Source: Rhizobium sp. NFR07 (GTDB lineage Bacteria; Pseudomonadota; Alphaproteobacteria; Rhizobiales; Rhizobiaceae). From it: DNA of 64,000 nucleotides. The stretch's first letter is position 1, and every line of letters begins with the position of its first letter. The position numbers and the translations under genes were made by a program. Positions 8,210-17,869 of the stretch are shown one piece after another. The notes under the pieces are model-generated. The model worked only from the letters and a program-made list of their open reading frames with translations. It made no database searches and was not told the origin of the DNA. Where the stretch lies: assembly GCF_900111905.1 (NCBI RefSeq), contig NZ_FOKM01000003.1:186001-250000 (forward strand), given 5' to 3'.

Positions 8210-9103
8210 TCAGCCGCCGGCGAGCCCCAGCAGTTCGGTATCCAGCCGGTCGAGAAAATCCTCGGCAATCTCTTCGCCGAAGCCGAGGTCGTGCGGCCCG
8301 TAGCGAGAGACGACACGGATATCGACGGACGTGGTCTCGGCATCCTCCCGGAGACGAATGACGACGTCGAAGCGCAGGCCGGCAATCAACGTGCGGGTCT
8401 CACCCTGCAGGAGCACATCGCCGACATTGCCGAAATCCGCATCCAGCGAGGGTTCTGGCCTTGGCATGGGAACCGGGGCGACATCGGGCACCGGGGCCTG
8501 GTCATCCTTCGCGCCGGCACGTTCGGACAGATCCGGCTCGACGAGGGCGAGGCCCTGATTGCGGCGGATGGAAATCCGTGCCGACACCGCCGCCTTGCGT
8601 ACGCCCTCGTAGACCCGGTCGAGCGCGCCCTCGTATCGGCGGCCGGTCAGGCCGGAATAGGCGGAGAGCTGGACGCGACGCTCGCCCGCGCTGACAGCTG
8701 CCGGGCGCGGCAGCCATTGCTGGGGCGCATGCGGCTCGGCGATGAAGCTCGGAGGATCGCCAATGTCGGTGGAGATATCGTAGAGCGGCGGCAGCGTGTA
8801 ATACTGGAGAGCGCCATAGGCGACGGTGCCGATCGGCAGTGCCGCGTAGATGAGGCCCTTGGTCGCCGCAACGCCGCCTTCTGCCCCCACCTGCCAAAGA
8901 CGCGCAAGGCCGATCAGCGAGAACGGCAAGGAGGCCGCGGCGATCGCCGCGGACAGAAACAGCAGCGCCAGAAAATCCGGCTCCCTCAGCGGGCCGAAGC
9001 GATGAGCAAGCACGACGATGGCAAATAGCAGGAAGGCCGACAGAGCGAGGCGCCGGCCGAGATAGGCGGAATGGGAAACGGGCCGGACGAAGCGGACTGT
9101 CAT
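8210..9103 (-). CDS. DUF1499 domain-containing membrane protein
   Basis: 297 residues. Three hydrophobic segments in the first 110 residues (AFLLFAIVVLAH, ALLFLSAAIAAASL, GLIYAALPIGTVAYG) are followed by a soluble DUF1499 domain at about 125-295 (YSGLTGRRYEGALDRVYEGV, DVVIRLREDAETTSVDIRVVSRYGPHDLG). The function of the family is unknown. A proline-rich linker interrupts the domain (PDVAPVPMPRPEP). Single gene on minus strand; promoter expected in the 250-base gap to 9356. Confidence 0.85.
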   Translation of the reverse strand: MTVRFVRPVSHSAYLGRRLALSAFLLFAIVVLAHRFGPLREPDFLALLFLSAAIAAASLPFSLIGLARLWQVGAEGGVAATKGLIYAALPIGTVAYGALQYYTLPPLYDISTDIGDPPSFIAEPHAPQQWLPRPAAVSAGERRVQLSAYSGLTGRRYEGALDRVYEGVRKAAVSARISIRRNQGLALVEPDLSERAGAKDDQAPVPDVAPVPMPRPEPSLDADFGNVGDVLLQGETRTLIAGLRFDVVIRLREDAETTSVDIRVVSRYGPHDLGFGEEIAEDFLDRLDTELLGLAGG

Positions 9104-9355
9104 GGAGGCGGCGCAACCTTAATGCTCGAACACTGTCTGTAAGCCGCGCCCGGCGACACTACAGCAAAGTCATCCTCATCTTGTACGGCAGGTAGAGTTG
9201 AATTGGAATCCCGAAGCATGATTGCAGGGGCCAATTCATCCATCAAAGCATGTCGAATTTTTCATTACAAATCCAACCAAGGCCAAGCATTTTCACGCCC
9301 GGCGCCCTAGATAAGAAGAGTGCGGTTCCGCGCGCGACTTGACGGAGTTCGAACG

Positions 9356-9622
9356 ATGCGTCCCCAACGCTTTCTCATCCCTTCCCTTCTGCTTGTGCTC
9401 CTCGCTTCCTGCCAGACAATGACACCGGAGGAGCGGCGAGCGGCGGATCAGCAGACCTGCGCCAGCTATGGCTTCAAGGCGCGGACGGATGGGATGGCAC
9501 GCTGCCAGCTGGACCTTGAGCTTGATCGCCGGGCACGGCTGCGTTCGCTTTCGGCCTATGACGATCCATTTTACTGGCACGGCCCGGCCTTCGTCGGGCG
9601 GCATGGCTTTTACCGGTATTGA
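9356..9622 (+). CDS. Small putative lipoprotein
   Basis: 88 residues from ATG 9356 (GGAG ahead of the start). A compact signal peptide MRPQRFLIPSLLLVLLASC ends in a lipobox Cys at residue 19. The mature part (ADQQTCASYGFKARTDGMARC) has two cysteines and ends in an aromatic FYRY tail, a pattern found in small rhizobial lipoproteins of unknown function. An upstream in-frame GTG at 9320 would spoil the signal peptide spacing. Confidence 0.75.
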   Translation: MRPQRFLIPSLLLVLLASCQTMTPEERRAADQQTCASYGFKARTDGMARCQLDLELDRRARLRSLSAYDDPFYWHGPAFVGRHGFYRY

Positions 9623-9695
9623 ACGACACTATTCGATCCTGGTCCCTTCGGGGCTGGCCGCCTATCGGTCGTATCATAGCAATGCCAAGATGATC

Positions 9696-12368
9696 TCAAC
9701 CGCGCCGTTTGTCGATCGCTGCCTGGGCCGCGGCCAACCGGGCGACCGGCACGCGGAAGGGTGAACAGGAGACATAGTCGAGATCGGCATTCTCGCAGAA
9801 GCGGATGGAAGCCGGGTCGCCGCCGTGTTCGCCGCAAATGCCGAGCTTGAGATCCGGCTTGGTCCGACGCCCGCGCTCCGCCGCCATCTGGATAAGCTCG
9901 CCGACGCCGTCGAAATCGAGCGACACGAAGGGGTCGTGCTCGATGATGCCCTTGCGCTGATAGGTCGGAATGAAGGTCGCGGCATCATCGCGGGAAATGC
10001 CGAATGTGGTCTGCGTCAGGTCGTTGGTGCCGAAGGAGAAGAAGTCCGCCGTTTCCGCGATGACATGGGCGCGGATTGCGGCACGCGGCAGTTCGATCAT
10101 CGTGCCCGCTAGATACGCGATGGATCGGCCGGTTTCCCTGGACACTTCGGCAGCGACCGCGTCGATCACGCCCTTCACGTAATCGAGCTCTGCGCGCAGG
10201 CCGACCAGGGGAACGAGGATTTCCAGTTCGACCGGCTCACCCGTTACGCCGGCGGCCTCGGTCGCGGCCTCGAAGATGGCACGCGCCTGCATCTCGGCAA
10301 TCTCGGGGTAGGAAATCGCCAGTCGGCAGCCGCGGTGGCCGAGCATCGGGTTGAACTCGTGGATCGCGTCGATGCGCCGGGCGAGGAAGGCGGGCGGCAT
10401 GCCCATGGCACGCGCCACGTCCTCGATCTCCGCCTCGGTCTTGGGCAGGAATTCGTGCAATGGCGGATCGAGAAGACGGATCGTGACCGGCAGGCCGTGC
10501 ATGATCGAGAAGATCTCAGTGAAATCCGACCTTTGCATCGGCAGAAGCTTTGCGAGAGCAACGCGGCGTGCCGGCTCGTCTTCAGCCAGGATCATCTCGC
10601 GCATGATGTGGATGCGCTCGCCCTCGAAGAACATGTGCTCGGTTCGGCAGAGCCCGATGCCCTCTGCGCCGAAGGAACGCGCGGAACGGGCGTCCTGCGG
10701 GGTATCGGCATTTGTCCTGACCGACATGCGGCGTGCCTTGTCAGCCCATGCCATCAGCTTGCCGAAATCGCCGGAGAGTTCCGGCTGCAGCATGGCGACA
10801 CGGCCCTTCAGCACTTGGCCGGAAGAGCCGTCGATAGTCACGACATCTCCCTTCCTCAGCGTGACACCGCCGATGCCGATCAGAAGCTCGTTGCGCAGGT
10901 CAACGCGCATGGAGCCGGCGCCGACGACGCACGGGATGCCCATGCCACGGGCGACGACTGCGGCGTGGCTTGTCATGCCGCCGCGGGTGGTCAGGATCGC
11001 CTCGGCAGCGTGCATGCCATGGATGTCCTCCGGGCTCGTCTCGATACGCACGAGAATGACGCGGCGGCCCTCGGTCTCGGCCTCCACCGCCTGTTCGGCG
11101 GTAAAGACGATCTCGCCGGTGGCAGCACCCGGCGAGGCGGGCAGGCCAGAGCCCAGTATGTGTCGTTCCACCTTGGGATCGATGGTCGGATGCAGAAGCT
11201 GGTCCAGCGATGACGGCTCGATGCGGCAGACCGCCTCCTCTTCGGAGATGACCCCTTCGGCGACGAGATCCGCGGCGATCTTCATTGCGGCCTTTGTCGT
11301 GCGCTTGCCGGTGCGCGTCTGCAGCATCCACAGCTGTCCGCGCTCGACGGTAAATTCCACGTCCTGAAGGTCGCGGTAATGGGTCTCCAGCCTTTCGCAG
11401 GTCGCCCGGAACTCGGCAAAGGCTGCCGGCATCAGCTTTTCCATCGACGGCCTGTCGGAGCCGGAGGCCAGACGCCCCTCCTCCGTGATGGATTGCGGCG
11501 TGCGCATGCCGGCGACGACATCCTCCCCCTGAGCGTTGACCAGGAACTCGCCATAGAGCGCCTTTTCCCCGGTCGAAGGGTTGCGGGTAAACGCCACCCC
11601 TGTCGCCGATGTGGAACCGAGATTGCCGAAGACCATGGCCTGAACATTGACGGCCGTGCCCCAACTGTCAGGGATGCGATGCAGCGTGCGATAGGTCTTG
11701 GCCCGGGCATTGTGCCAGCTCGAAAACACCGCCGCGATCGCCTTCCACAACTGCACGTCGGGATCCTGCGGAAAGCTCTCGCCGAGCTCTTCTTCGATCA
11801 ACTGCTTGTAGAGATGGACGACATGCTGCCACTCCACCGCCGAGAGATCGGTGTCATGCTCGTGGCCCAGGGAGCCTTTCTGATCTTCGAGGATTTCCTC
11901 GAAGATCTCGTGATCGAGCCCCATGACGACATCGGCATACATCTGGATGAAGCGGCGGTAGCTGTCCCAGGCGAAACGGGCATCGCCCGAATCATGGCCA
12001 AGCGCCTGCACCGTCGTGTCGTTGAGGCCGAGATTGAGAACGGTATCCATCATGCCCGGCATGGAGGCCCGGGCGCCGGAACGGACGGACAGAAGCAGGG
12101 GACGCTCGCCGCCGCCGAAGACACGGCCGGTCCTGGCCTCGATCGTCTTGATGCCGGCCAGAACCTGGCTCTTCAGTTCGTCACAGAGCTTTTTTCCGTT
12201 GTCGAAGAAATCGTGGCAGGCGTCGCAGATGATCGTCAGGCCGGGAGGAACCGGCAGGCCGAGGCTTGCCATTTCCGCGAGATGGGCGCCCTTGCCCCCG
12301 AGCAGGGCGGTATCCGCAGCACGGCCATCCGCCTCGCCTCCTCCAAACAGATAAACCCATTTCGTCAT
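9696..12368 (-). CDS. ppdK: Pyruvate, phosphate dikinase
   Basis: Interconverts pyruvate, ATP and phosphate with PEP, AMP and pyrophosphate, linking glycolytic and gluconeogenic carbon flow. 890 residues, the usual length. The ATP-grasp domain is N-terminal (YLFGGGEADG, LGGKGAHLAEMA), the phosphohistidine domain has GGMTSHAAVVARG with the swivelling His at about 468, and the C-terminal PEP barrel has ICGEHGGDP with the catalytic Cys at about 845. ATG 12368 is preceded by GGGGAGGCAGGC, a strong ribosome-binding site, so it is preferred over an ATG 18 bases upstream. Confidence 0.97.
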   Translation of the reverse strand: MTKWVYLFGGGEADGRAADTALLGGKGAHLAEMASLGLPVPPGLTIICDACHDFFDNGKKLCDELKSQVLAGIKTIEARTGRVFGGGERPLLLSVRSGARASMPGMMDTVLNLGLNDTTVQALGHDSGDARFAWDSYRRFIQMYADVVMGLDHEIFEEILEDQKGSLGHEHDTDLSAVEWQHVVHLYKQLIEEELGESFPQDPDVQLWKAIAAVFSSWHNARAKTYRTLHRIPDSWGTAVNVQAMVFGNLGSTSATGVAFTRNPSTGEKALYGEFLVNAQGEDVVAGMRTPQSITEEGRLASGSDRPSMEKLMPAAFAEFRATCERLETHYRDLQDVEFTVERGQLWMLQTRTGKRTTKAAMKIAADLVAEGVISEEEAVCRIEPSSLDQLLHPTIDPKVERHILGSGLPASPGAATGEIVFTAEQAVEAETEGRRVILVRIETSPEDIHGMHAAEAILTTRGGMTSHAAVVARGMGIPCVVGAGSMRVDLRNELLIGIGGVTLRKGDVVTIDGSSGQVLKGRVAMLQPELSGDFGKLMAWADKARRMSVRTNADTPQDARSARSFGAEGIGLCRTEHMFFEGERIHIMREMILAEDEPARRVALAKLLPMQRSDFTEIFSIMHGLPVTIRLLDPPLHEFLPKTEAEIEDVARAMGMPPAFLARRIDAIHEFNPMLGHRGCRLAISYPEIAEMQARAIFEAATEAAGVTGEPVELEILVPLVGLRAELDYVKGVIDAVAAEVSRETGRSIAYLAGTMIELPRAAIRAHVIAETADFFSFGTNDLTQTTFGISRDDAATFIPTYQRKGIIEHDPFVSLDFDGVGELIQMAAERGRRTKPDLKLGICGEHGGDPASIRFCENADLDYVSCSPFRVPVARLAAAQAAIDKRRG

Positions 12369-12495
12369 GCCTGCCTCCCCGCGCATCTTTCCCCCGCATT
12401 TGCAGATTTTGCAATAGGTTAGGAATCCAACAGGGCAGGATTATGTTGCAGCGCAACATAACAACAGAGCGACGATGGAGGAGGAGGAAAATAAA

Positions 12496-12538
12496 AAGGC
12501 TTTGCGGGGCCGGATCACACTCGGCCCCGCAAAGCCTT
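12496..12538 (-). terminator. Strong intrinsic terminator downstream of smc
   Basis: A 17-bp perfect stem, AAGGCTTTGCGGGGCCG (12496-12512) with its complement (12522-12538), loop of 9 bases. Read on the minus strand it is followed by TTTTTATTTT. It lies about 190 bases past the smc stop codon. Confidence 0.92.
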
Positions 12539-12539
12539 C

Positions 12540-12729
12540 CGCACGGGACAGGAAACCCGCGCGGGGGGTTGCATCCGTCAGGATGGCTTTCGCACAGAAG
12601 TGCGCCCCAGCCCCCAACGAATTCGCTAATTCATGTACTCATATACCGCATTTCGCGCATCACCCATATAGGTGAATTGACGTATTTATGATGACAATAA
12701 ATCGATTTATTTGCGATGATGATTTTATG
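12540..12729 (-). other. AT-rich 3' flank of smc with a 16-bp palindrome
   Basis: No gene is apparent between the smc stop and its terminator. The part nearest smc is AT-rich against a GC-rich background and contains the perfect palindrome AATAAATCGATTTATT (12696-12711). It may be a long 3' UTR or a small RNA ending at the 12496-12538 terminator. Confidence 0.45.
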
Positions 12730-15700
12730 TCAGCTTGCTTCGCGCAGAAGCTCGGCGGTCTGCAGGTCGACAGACACCAATTGCGACACGCCCTGTTCCG
12801 CCATCGTCACGCCGAACAAGCGGTTCATCCGCGCCATGGTGATCGGATTGTGGGTGATGATGATGAAGCGCGTCTCGGTCGAGGCGGCCATCTCGTCCAT
12901 CAGGTTGCAGTAGCGCTCGACATTGTGGTCGTCGAGCGGTGCATCCACCTCGTCCAGCACGCAGATCGGCGCCGGGTTGGTGAGGAAGACGGCGAAAATC
13001 AGCGCCATGGCAGTCAGCGCCTGCTCGCCACCCGACAATAGCGTCATGGTCTGCGGCTTCTTGCCAGGCGGGCGGGCGAGGATTTCGAGACCGGCTTCCA
13101 GCGGATCGTCCGATTCTATCAGCTGCAGCTCCGCCGTGCCGCCACCGAAGAGATGGGTAAAGAGGCGCTGGAACTGTGCGTTGACGACGTCGAACGCGGC
13201 GATCAGGCGTTCGCGGCCTTCCTTGTTCAGGTTCTGGATCGCACCGCGCAGCTTGCGGATCGCGTCGACCACGTCGTCACGCTCGCGGGTCAGGGTGCCT
13301 AGCTTTTCGGCCAGTTCCTGCTGCTCTTCATCGGCGCGCAGGTTGACGGCACCGAGGCGCTCGCGCTCCATCTTCAGGCGGTCGACCTCGCGCTCGATGG
13401 CGCGGATATCCGGCACCGGCTGGCCGGGCTGCAGGCCGGCAAGGCGCAGCACTTCCGGTGGCGAAACATTAAGGGCTTCGCGGATGCGCAGCTCGCTCTC
13501 GTGACGCTTCTCGGCGGCAGAAACGAGGCGCTCCTCGGCACGACCGCGCTTTTCGCGGACGTCGGCCAGTTCGGACAAGGCGGTTGCGGCGCGCTGGTCT
13601 GCCTCGCGCTGGCGGGTTTCGGCAAGTGCCAGCTCGTCGGAAGCCTTGCGGCGGGCTTCCTCGGCCTTCTGCAGTTCAGATAACAGGCTGCGGCGGCGAT
13701 CATCAACCTCTTCGGGCGCGGCCTCCAGTTCGACGATCTCGTCGCGCGCTTCTTCCTCGCGCTCACGCAGGCTTTCGATATGGGCGGCGGCGCTATCGGC
13801 GCGCGCCTTCCAGGACGAACGCTCCTGGGCGATTGCTGCTATACGGCGCTTGCGGGCTTCCAGTTCGCGGCTCAGGCCCTCGTAGCGGGCGCGGGCTTCG
13901 GCCAGACGGCCGCGATCAGTGGCGACCACGGCCTGCTGGTCGCGCAGGCTGTTGTCCAGCTCAGAAATATCCGGTGCGTTTTCCAGCTCGATACGGGCAT
14001 TCTCGCCCTGCGCATCGACATCCTCGATCTGCGACTCGACCTGATGCAGCGCTTCGGTCACGACATCGCGGCGGCGCATCAGATCGCCCGAAGCGCGTTC
14101 GGCAGCCGCCAGCGCCTCGCGGGCATCGGCCACCTGACGGGTCGCGAGCCTCACCCGATCGCGTGCATCGCCGAGCGCACGTTCGCTGGTGGCGATTTCG
14201 GCGACGGCATCGGCGAGCAGGCTTTCACATTCGGAAAGAATGTCGCGGGCCTCGTCGATCTCGGCTTCGAGTTCGGAGAGGCGGTTCTTCTGCGACAGGC
14301 GAAGGGCGGCGGCACCCGGCGCTTCGGAGCCGGTCACATGGCCATCCCAGCGATAGACTGCGCCATCCTTCGTCACCAGCCTCTGGCCGGGTTTGAGCGA
14401 CGCCATCAGGGTGCGGGCCTGTTCAGCCGATGCGATGCCGATCTGAGCCAGACGGCGGGCGAGTTCCGGCGGGGCGGTGACGCGGGCGACAAGCAGTTCG
14501 ACGCCGTCGGGCAGGCGCGGATCGGCCGAGGCATCGCCATTGACCGACCAGAATTTCGACGCGGACGCATCGACCGGGCTTTCCAGATCGTCGCCAAGGG
14601 CGGCGCCGAGGGCGGCCTCATAACCGCGCTCGACATGGATCATTTCAGCGACGGGCACATGGTCGCCCGACGTGGCGCCAGCGGCGAGCATTTTCGAAAT
14701 GGTGCGGGCTTCGGTTTCCAGCCCGTTCAGCGCCGTCTTGGCATCTTCGACCGGCCGGCGGGCGGAGACTTCCGCGGCACGGGTCGTGGCCAGGGCTGCC
14801 TCGGCTTCCTCCGCCAAAGCTGTGGCATCTTCCAGCGCGATTTCGGCAGCTTCGACAAGCTCGGCCTTCTCGGCCGGATCGTCCAATGACGACAGGCGCT
14901 CGGTGACTGCATCGAGTTCGGCTGCCGCATCCTGCCGCTGGCGGTCGAGACGCTGACGGCGCTCGTCGAGATCGCGGATCAGGCGTTCCAGCTGGTTGCG
15001 GCCGGCAGCGGCTTCCGCCCGCTCGCCGGTGATTGCAGCCAGACGCTGCTCGCTTTCGGCCAGTGCGATACCGGTCGCCTCGAAGGCATCGCGCAGATCG
15101 GCGCTTTCTGCACCGCTATCGGCCAGCATGTCGTTGAGTTCGGCCTCTTCCTCGTCGAGCTTGTCGAGGAAGGCGGTGTTGTCGGCGGCGAGTTGTTCCT
15201 CGCGGCGGATATCCTCGCCGAGTTGCGCCAGACGGCGGGTCAGCTCATCGCGGCGCTTCAGCAGGCGGCCTGCCTCTTCCTCCAGCTGGCTACGGGCGAT
15301 CTGCAGGCGCTGGAGAGCGGCACCGGCCTTCGCCTCCTCCTCGCGCAGCTCGGGCAGCTTGAGACTGGCGACCGCCTGGTCCTTGGCGGCCTCCATCTGC
15401 GCCTGCGCCTTTTCGGCGACGACATTGGTGATCTGGTTGAGCGCGGTCTGCGCTTCGAGTTCCGCCTGTTCGGCCTCGACCCAGCGAATATGGAGCAGCA
15501 TCGCCTCGCGTGCACGGATATCGGCCGACAGCGACTTGAAGCGATTGGCCTGGCGGGCCTGGCGTTTCAGGCTCTCGATCTGGCTTTCCAGCTGGACGAC
15601 GACATCTTCCAGCCGTTCCAGATTGGTTTCGGCGGCGCGCAGGCGAAGTTCGGCCTCGTGGCGGCGCGAATGCAGGCCGGAAATGCCGGCCGCCTCTTCC

Positions 15701-16191
15701 AAGAGCTGGCGACGGGCCTGCGGCTTGGCATTGATCAGCTCGCCGATCCGCCCCTGCCCCACCATCGACGGCGAACGAGCGCCGGTCGAAGCATCGGCAA
15801 AGAGGAGCTGGACGTCCTTGGCCCGGCTTTCCTTGCCGTTGATGCGGTAGACGGAGCCATTCTCGCGCTCGATGCGGCGGGTGACCTGGATCTCGTCGGC
15901 ATCGTTGAAGGCGGCGGGCGCGGTGCGGTCGAAATTGTCGAGATAGAGCCCGACTTCGGCGGTGTTGCGCGCCGGGCGGTTTCCGGAACCGGAAAAGATC
16001 ACGTCGTCCATGCCGGACGCGCGCATGTTCTTGTAGGAGTTTTCGCCCATCACCCAGCGCAGGGCTTCGACAAGGTTCGACTTGCCGCAGCCGTTCGGCC
16101 CGACCACACCGGTCAGGCCGCGCTCGATGAAGAATTCCGTCGGTTCGACGAAGGATTTGAACCCGACGAGGCGCAGCTTGTTGAACTTCAT
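12730..16191 (-). CDS. smc: Chromosome segregation protein SMC
   Basis: SMC dimerises and with ScpA/ScpB compacts and segregates the chromosome. 1153 residues, usual length. N-terminal ATPase half with Walker A GPNGCGKSN at 31-39; long coiled coil; hinge at about 510-640 (GDHVPVAEMIHVERGYEAALGAA begins it); second coiled coil; C-terminal half with signature LLSGGEQ near 1053 and Walker B CVLDEVDAPLDD. Preceded on the same strand by the DsbA-like gene (37-base gap), so the two may be cotranscribed. Ends in a strong terminator 190 bases downstream. Confidence 0.97.
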   Translation of the reverse strand: MKFNKLRLVGFKSFVEPTEFFIERGLTGVVGPNGCGKSNLVEALRWVMGENSYKNMRASGMDDVIFSGSGNRPARNTAEVGLYLDNFDRTAPAAFNDADEIQVTRRIERENGSVYRINGKESRAKDVQLLFADASTGARSPSMVGQGRIGELINAKPQARRQLLEEAAGISGLHSRRHEAELRLRAAETNLERLEDVVVQLESQIESLKRQARQANRFKSLSADIRAREAMLLHIRWVEAEQAELEAQTALNQITNVVAEKAQAQMEAAKDQAVASLKLPELREEEAKAGAALQRLQIARSQLEEEAGRLLKRRDELTRRLAQLGEDIRREEQLAADNTAFLDKLDEEEAELNDMLADSGAESADLRDAFEATGIALAESEQRLAAITGERAEAAAGRNQLERLIRDLDERRQRLDRQRQDAAAELDAVTERLSSLDDPAEKAELVEAAEIALEDATALAEEAEAALATTRAAEVSARRPVEDAKTALNGLETEARTISKMLAAGATSGDHVPVAEMIHVERGYEAALGAALGDDLESPVDASASKFWSVNGDASADPRLPDGVELLVARVTAPPELARRLAQIGIASAEQARTLMASLKPGQRLVTKDGAVYRWDGHVTGSEAPGAAALRLSQKNRLSELEAEIDEARDILSECESLLADAVAEIATSERALGDARDRVRLATRQVADAREALAAAERASGDLMRRRDVVTEALHQVESQIEDVDAQGENARIELENAPDISELDNSLRDQQAVVATDRGRLAEARARYEGLSRELEARKRRIAAIAQERSSWKARADSAAAHIESLREREEEARDEIVELEAAPEEVDDRRRSLLSELQKAEEARRKASDELALAETRQREADQRAATALSELADVREKRGRAEERLVSAAEKRHESELRIREALNVSPPEVLRLAGLQPGQPVPDIRAIEREVDRLKMERERLGAVNLRADEEQQELAEKLGTLTRERDDVVDAIRKLRGAIQNLNKEGRERLIAAFDVVNAQFQRLFTHLFGGGTAELQLIESDDPLEAGLEILARPPGKKPQTMTLLSGGEQALTAMALIFAVFLTNPAPICVLDEVDAPLDDHNVERYCNLMDEMAASTETRFIIITHNPITMARMNRLFGVTMAEQGVSQLVSVDLQTAELLREAS

Positions 16192-16227
16192 GCCGCGCCC
16201 CTCACGCTCTCAGATGAGAGCGCGTTA

Positions 16228-16929
16228 TCAGATGCTGTCGAAAAGCGCCGACATGGATTCAACCGACATGTCCCCAGAATACTTCTTCCCGTTGATCAGG
16301 AAGGTCGGGGTGGAGTTGACGCCGAATTCGTCGGCGCCACGCTTCACCACCTCATTGATTTCATCGAGAAGCTTCTGGTTCGTCAAGCAGGCCTCGAAAG
16401 TCTGCTGTGAGTAACCTGCAATCCGGACGGTCTGGAGAAGAGCCTTGCGGACATCCTTGTCCGCCGGAGCAGCCCAGGCGCGCTGCTGCTTGAACAGAAG
16501 CGAGACCATGGCGAAATACTGTTCCGAGGTTGCCGGCTCGGTCGGGTTCTGCGGGTTCGAGCGCGCCAGCATGAAGGCGGCGGTCGCGACCGGATCGAAC
16601 GGGAACTCGCGGATGATGAAGCGGACCTTGCCGCTATCGACATACTTGGTCTTGATCGGTTCGAAGGTCGTGGTGTGGAAATGGGCGCAATGCGGGCAGG
16701 TCATCGACATGTATTCGATGACGGTGATCGGCGCGTCTTCCTTGCCGAGGAACATGTCTGGCAGGGTGCCGGGCTTCAGCGCGGCCGCCATGTCCACGTC
16801 ACCCTGGGAGTCCGGCATTTCCTGCGCAAAGGCGTCGGAGATGCCGAGCGGGAGCGCGAGGCTGATGGCGGTGACGGCTGCGCCACCGAGAAGTGCGCGC
16901 CGGGTCATGGTCAGGTCGTTCAGAAGCAT
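16228..16929 (-). CDS. DsbA-family thiol:disulfide oxidoreductase
   Basis: 233 residues from ATG 16929 (ribosome-binding site AAGGA, 7 bases). The N-terminal export signal contains an RR pair (TMTRRALLGGAAV) and may be Tat-type; it ends near DAFAQE. The thioredoxin-fold domain has active site CPHC at 78-81 and the cis-Pro region STPTFLINGKKY near the C terminus. A single extra cysteine occurs at FEACLTN. Predicted periplasmic disulfide exchange. An in-frame extension to 17058 adds a non-conserved N terminus and is rejected. Confidence 0.92.
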   Translation of the reverse strand: MLLNDLTMTRRALLGGAAVTAISLALPLGISDAFAQEMPDSQGDVDMAAALKPGTLPDMFLGKEDAPITVIEYMSMTCPHCAHFHTTTFEPIKTKYVDSGKVRFIIREFPFDPVATAAFMLARSNPQNPTEPATSEQYFAMVSLLFKQQRAWAAPADKDVRKALLQTVRIAGYSQQTFEACLTNQKLLDEINEVVKRGADEFGVNSTPTFLINGKKYSGDMSVESMSALFDSI

Positions 16930-17061
16930 GGAACATCCTTGCAGGATCGAGAAATCTGTCAGATTGGAACTCCGTATCCCGGCGTTCCTTTCGCGGCAAG
17001 TTGCCGTTAAGTAACTTACTTCAAAGAATTGTGACGAAACGGCGGTTTTAGAGGGCATCGG

Positions 17062-17243
17062 ATCCCCTCACTTGCGATTTCTAACACTTAGCCTTCGGCT
17101 AAGATGTTGAAATCGCTTTCTCTCCCACAAAGGGGAGAGATACAGTGCCGCACCCTCTGCCCCCTACCTCTCCCCTTGTGGGAGAGGTTACAAAATCATG
17201 ATCTTAGCTTCAGCTAACTCATAGATTTTGTTGGTGAGGGGAT
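17062..17243. repeat. 182-bp palindromic intergenic element (MITE/RIME-like)
   Basis: Perfect 10-bp terminal inverted repeats, ATCCCCTCAC (17062-17071) and GTGAGGGGAT (17234-17243), bound a long imperfect palindrome. Each arm carries a TTAGC-N-GCTAAGAT hairpin and a CTCTCCCACAA(A)GGGGAGAG hairpin. No coding sequence. It lies between the DUF721 gene and the DsbA-like gene, both on minus, and would fold as one large hairpin if transcribed. Confidence 0.8.
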
Positions 17244-17254
17244 GTACCCCATCC

Positions 17255-17776
17255 TCAGATCTTCCGCTTCTGCTGCAGCACTGCCGTGCCCAGTCGCTCG
17301 ACCGCCTTGCGCAGTGCCTCGCTTTCGATCCCTTCCATCATCTCGTTCAGCCTGCGCGCCGGTTCGCCCTTCAACGGGCGCGGCGTGCGGGAATGCTTCA
17401 TCTGCGGCGAGACCGGTTTCTGGACGATGCGGATCTGGCGGACGGCAGGAAAACCGAAGAACGAGTTGATGCGGCCGATCAGTTCGCCCTGCGCATGGGT
17501 GAGGAAAAGAGCACGCGCGCCCTCGCAGGCGATCGTCAGCACGCCCGGCGTGTAGCCGTCCTCACGGTAACCGTCGTTGCGCGCCCAGGTGATCTTTTCC
17601 GGCCGCGTACAATCGGCAAATTCCTCGCCGGCGATTTCGTCCCAGGAGCCGAGCAGCGCCGTGGAAATGCCGGCGCGCTTCGCCAGAACCGGATCTATGA
17701 TGCCGTTGGCGATCTCGGCGATCTGGTTTGCGCCCTTGCGGACGAAGGGTTTGGTTTTCTTGACGGGGTAATTCAT
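17255..17776 (-). CDS. DUF721 (DciA-like) protein
   Basis: 173 residues from ATG 17776 (MNYPVKKTKPF). DUF721 core: IAEIANGIIDPVLAKRAG, LLGSWDEIAGEEFADCTRPEKITW, GVLTIACEGARALFLTHAQGELIGRIN. DUF721 includes DciA, a loader of the replicative helicase in many bacteria, though the rhizobial group also carries a distinct C-terminal basic region (here to QQKRKI). An in-frame extension to 17866 would leave 3 bases to the divergent mutY start, so the shorter form is preferred. Function by homology only. Confidence 0.8.
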   Translation of the reverse strand: MNYPVKKTKPFVRKGANQIAEIANGIIDPVLAKRAGISTALLGSWDEIAGEEFADCTRPEKITWARNDGYREDGYTPGVLTIACEGARALFLTHAQGELIGRINSFFGFPAVRQIRIVQKPVSPQMKHSRTPRPLKGEPARRLNEMMEGIESEALRKAVERLGTAVLQQKRKI

Positions 17777-17869
17777 CGCTGGATAACCGGTCTCTTGCGA
17801 CTTGGCCGTCCTTGATGCCGGCGCATTCATCTTCCAAGTATAGGGCATTCTTCCCCATGACGGCAAACG

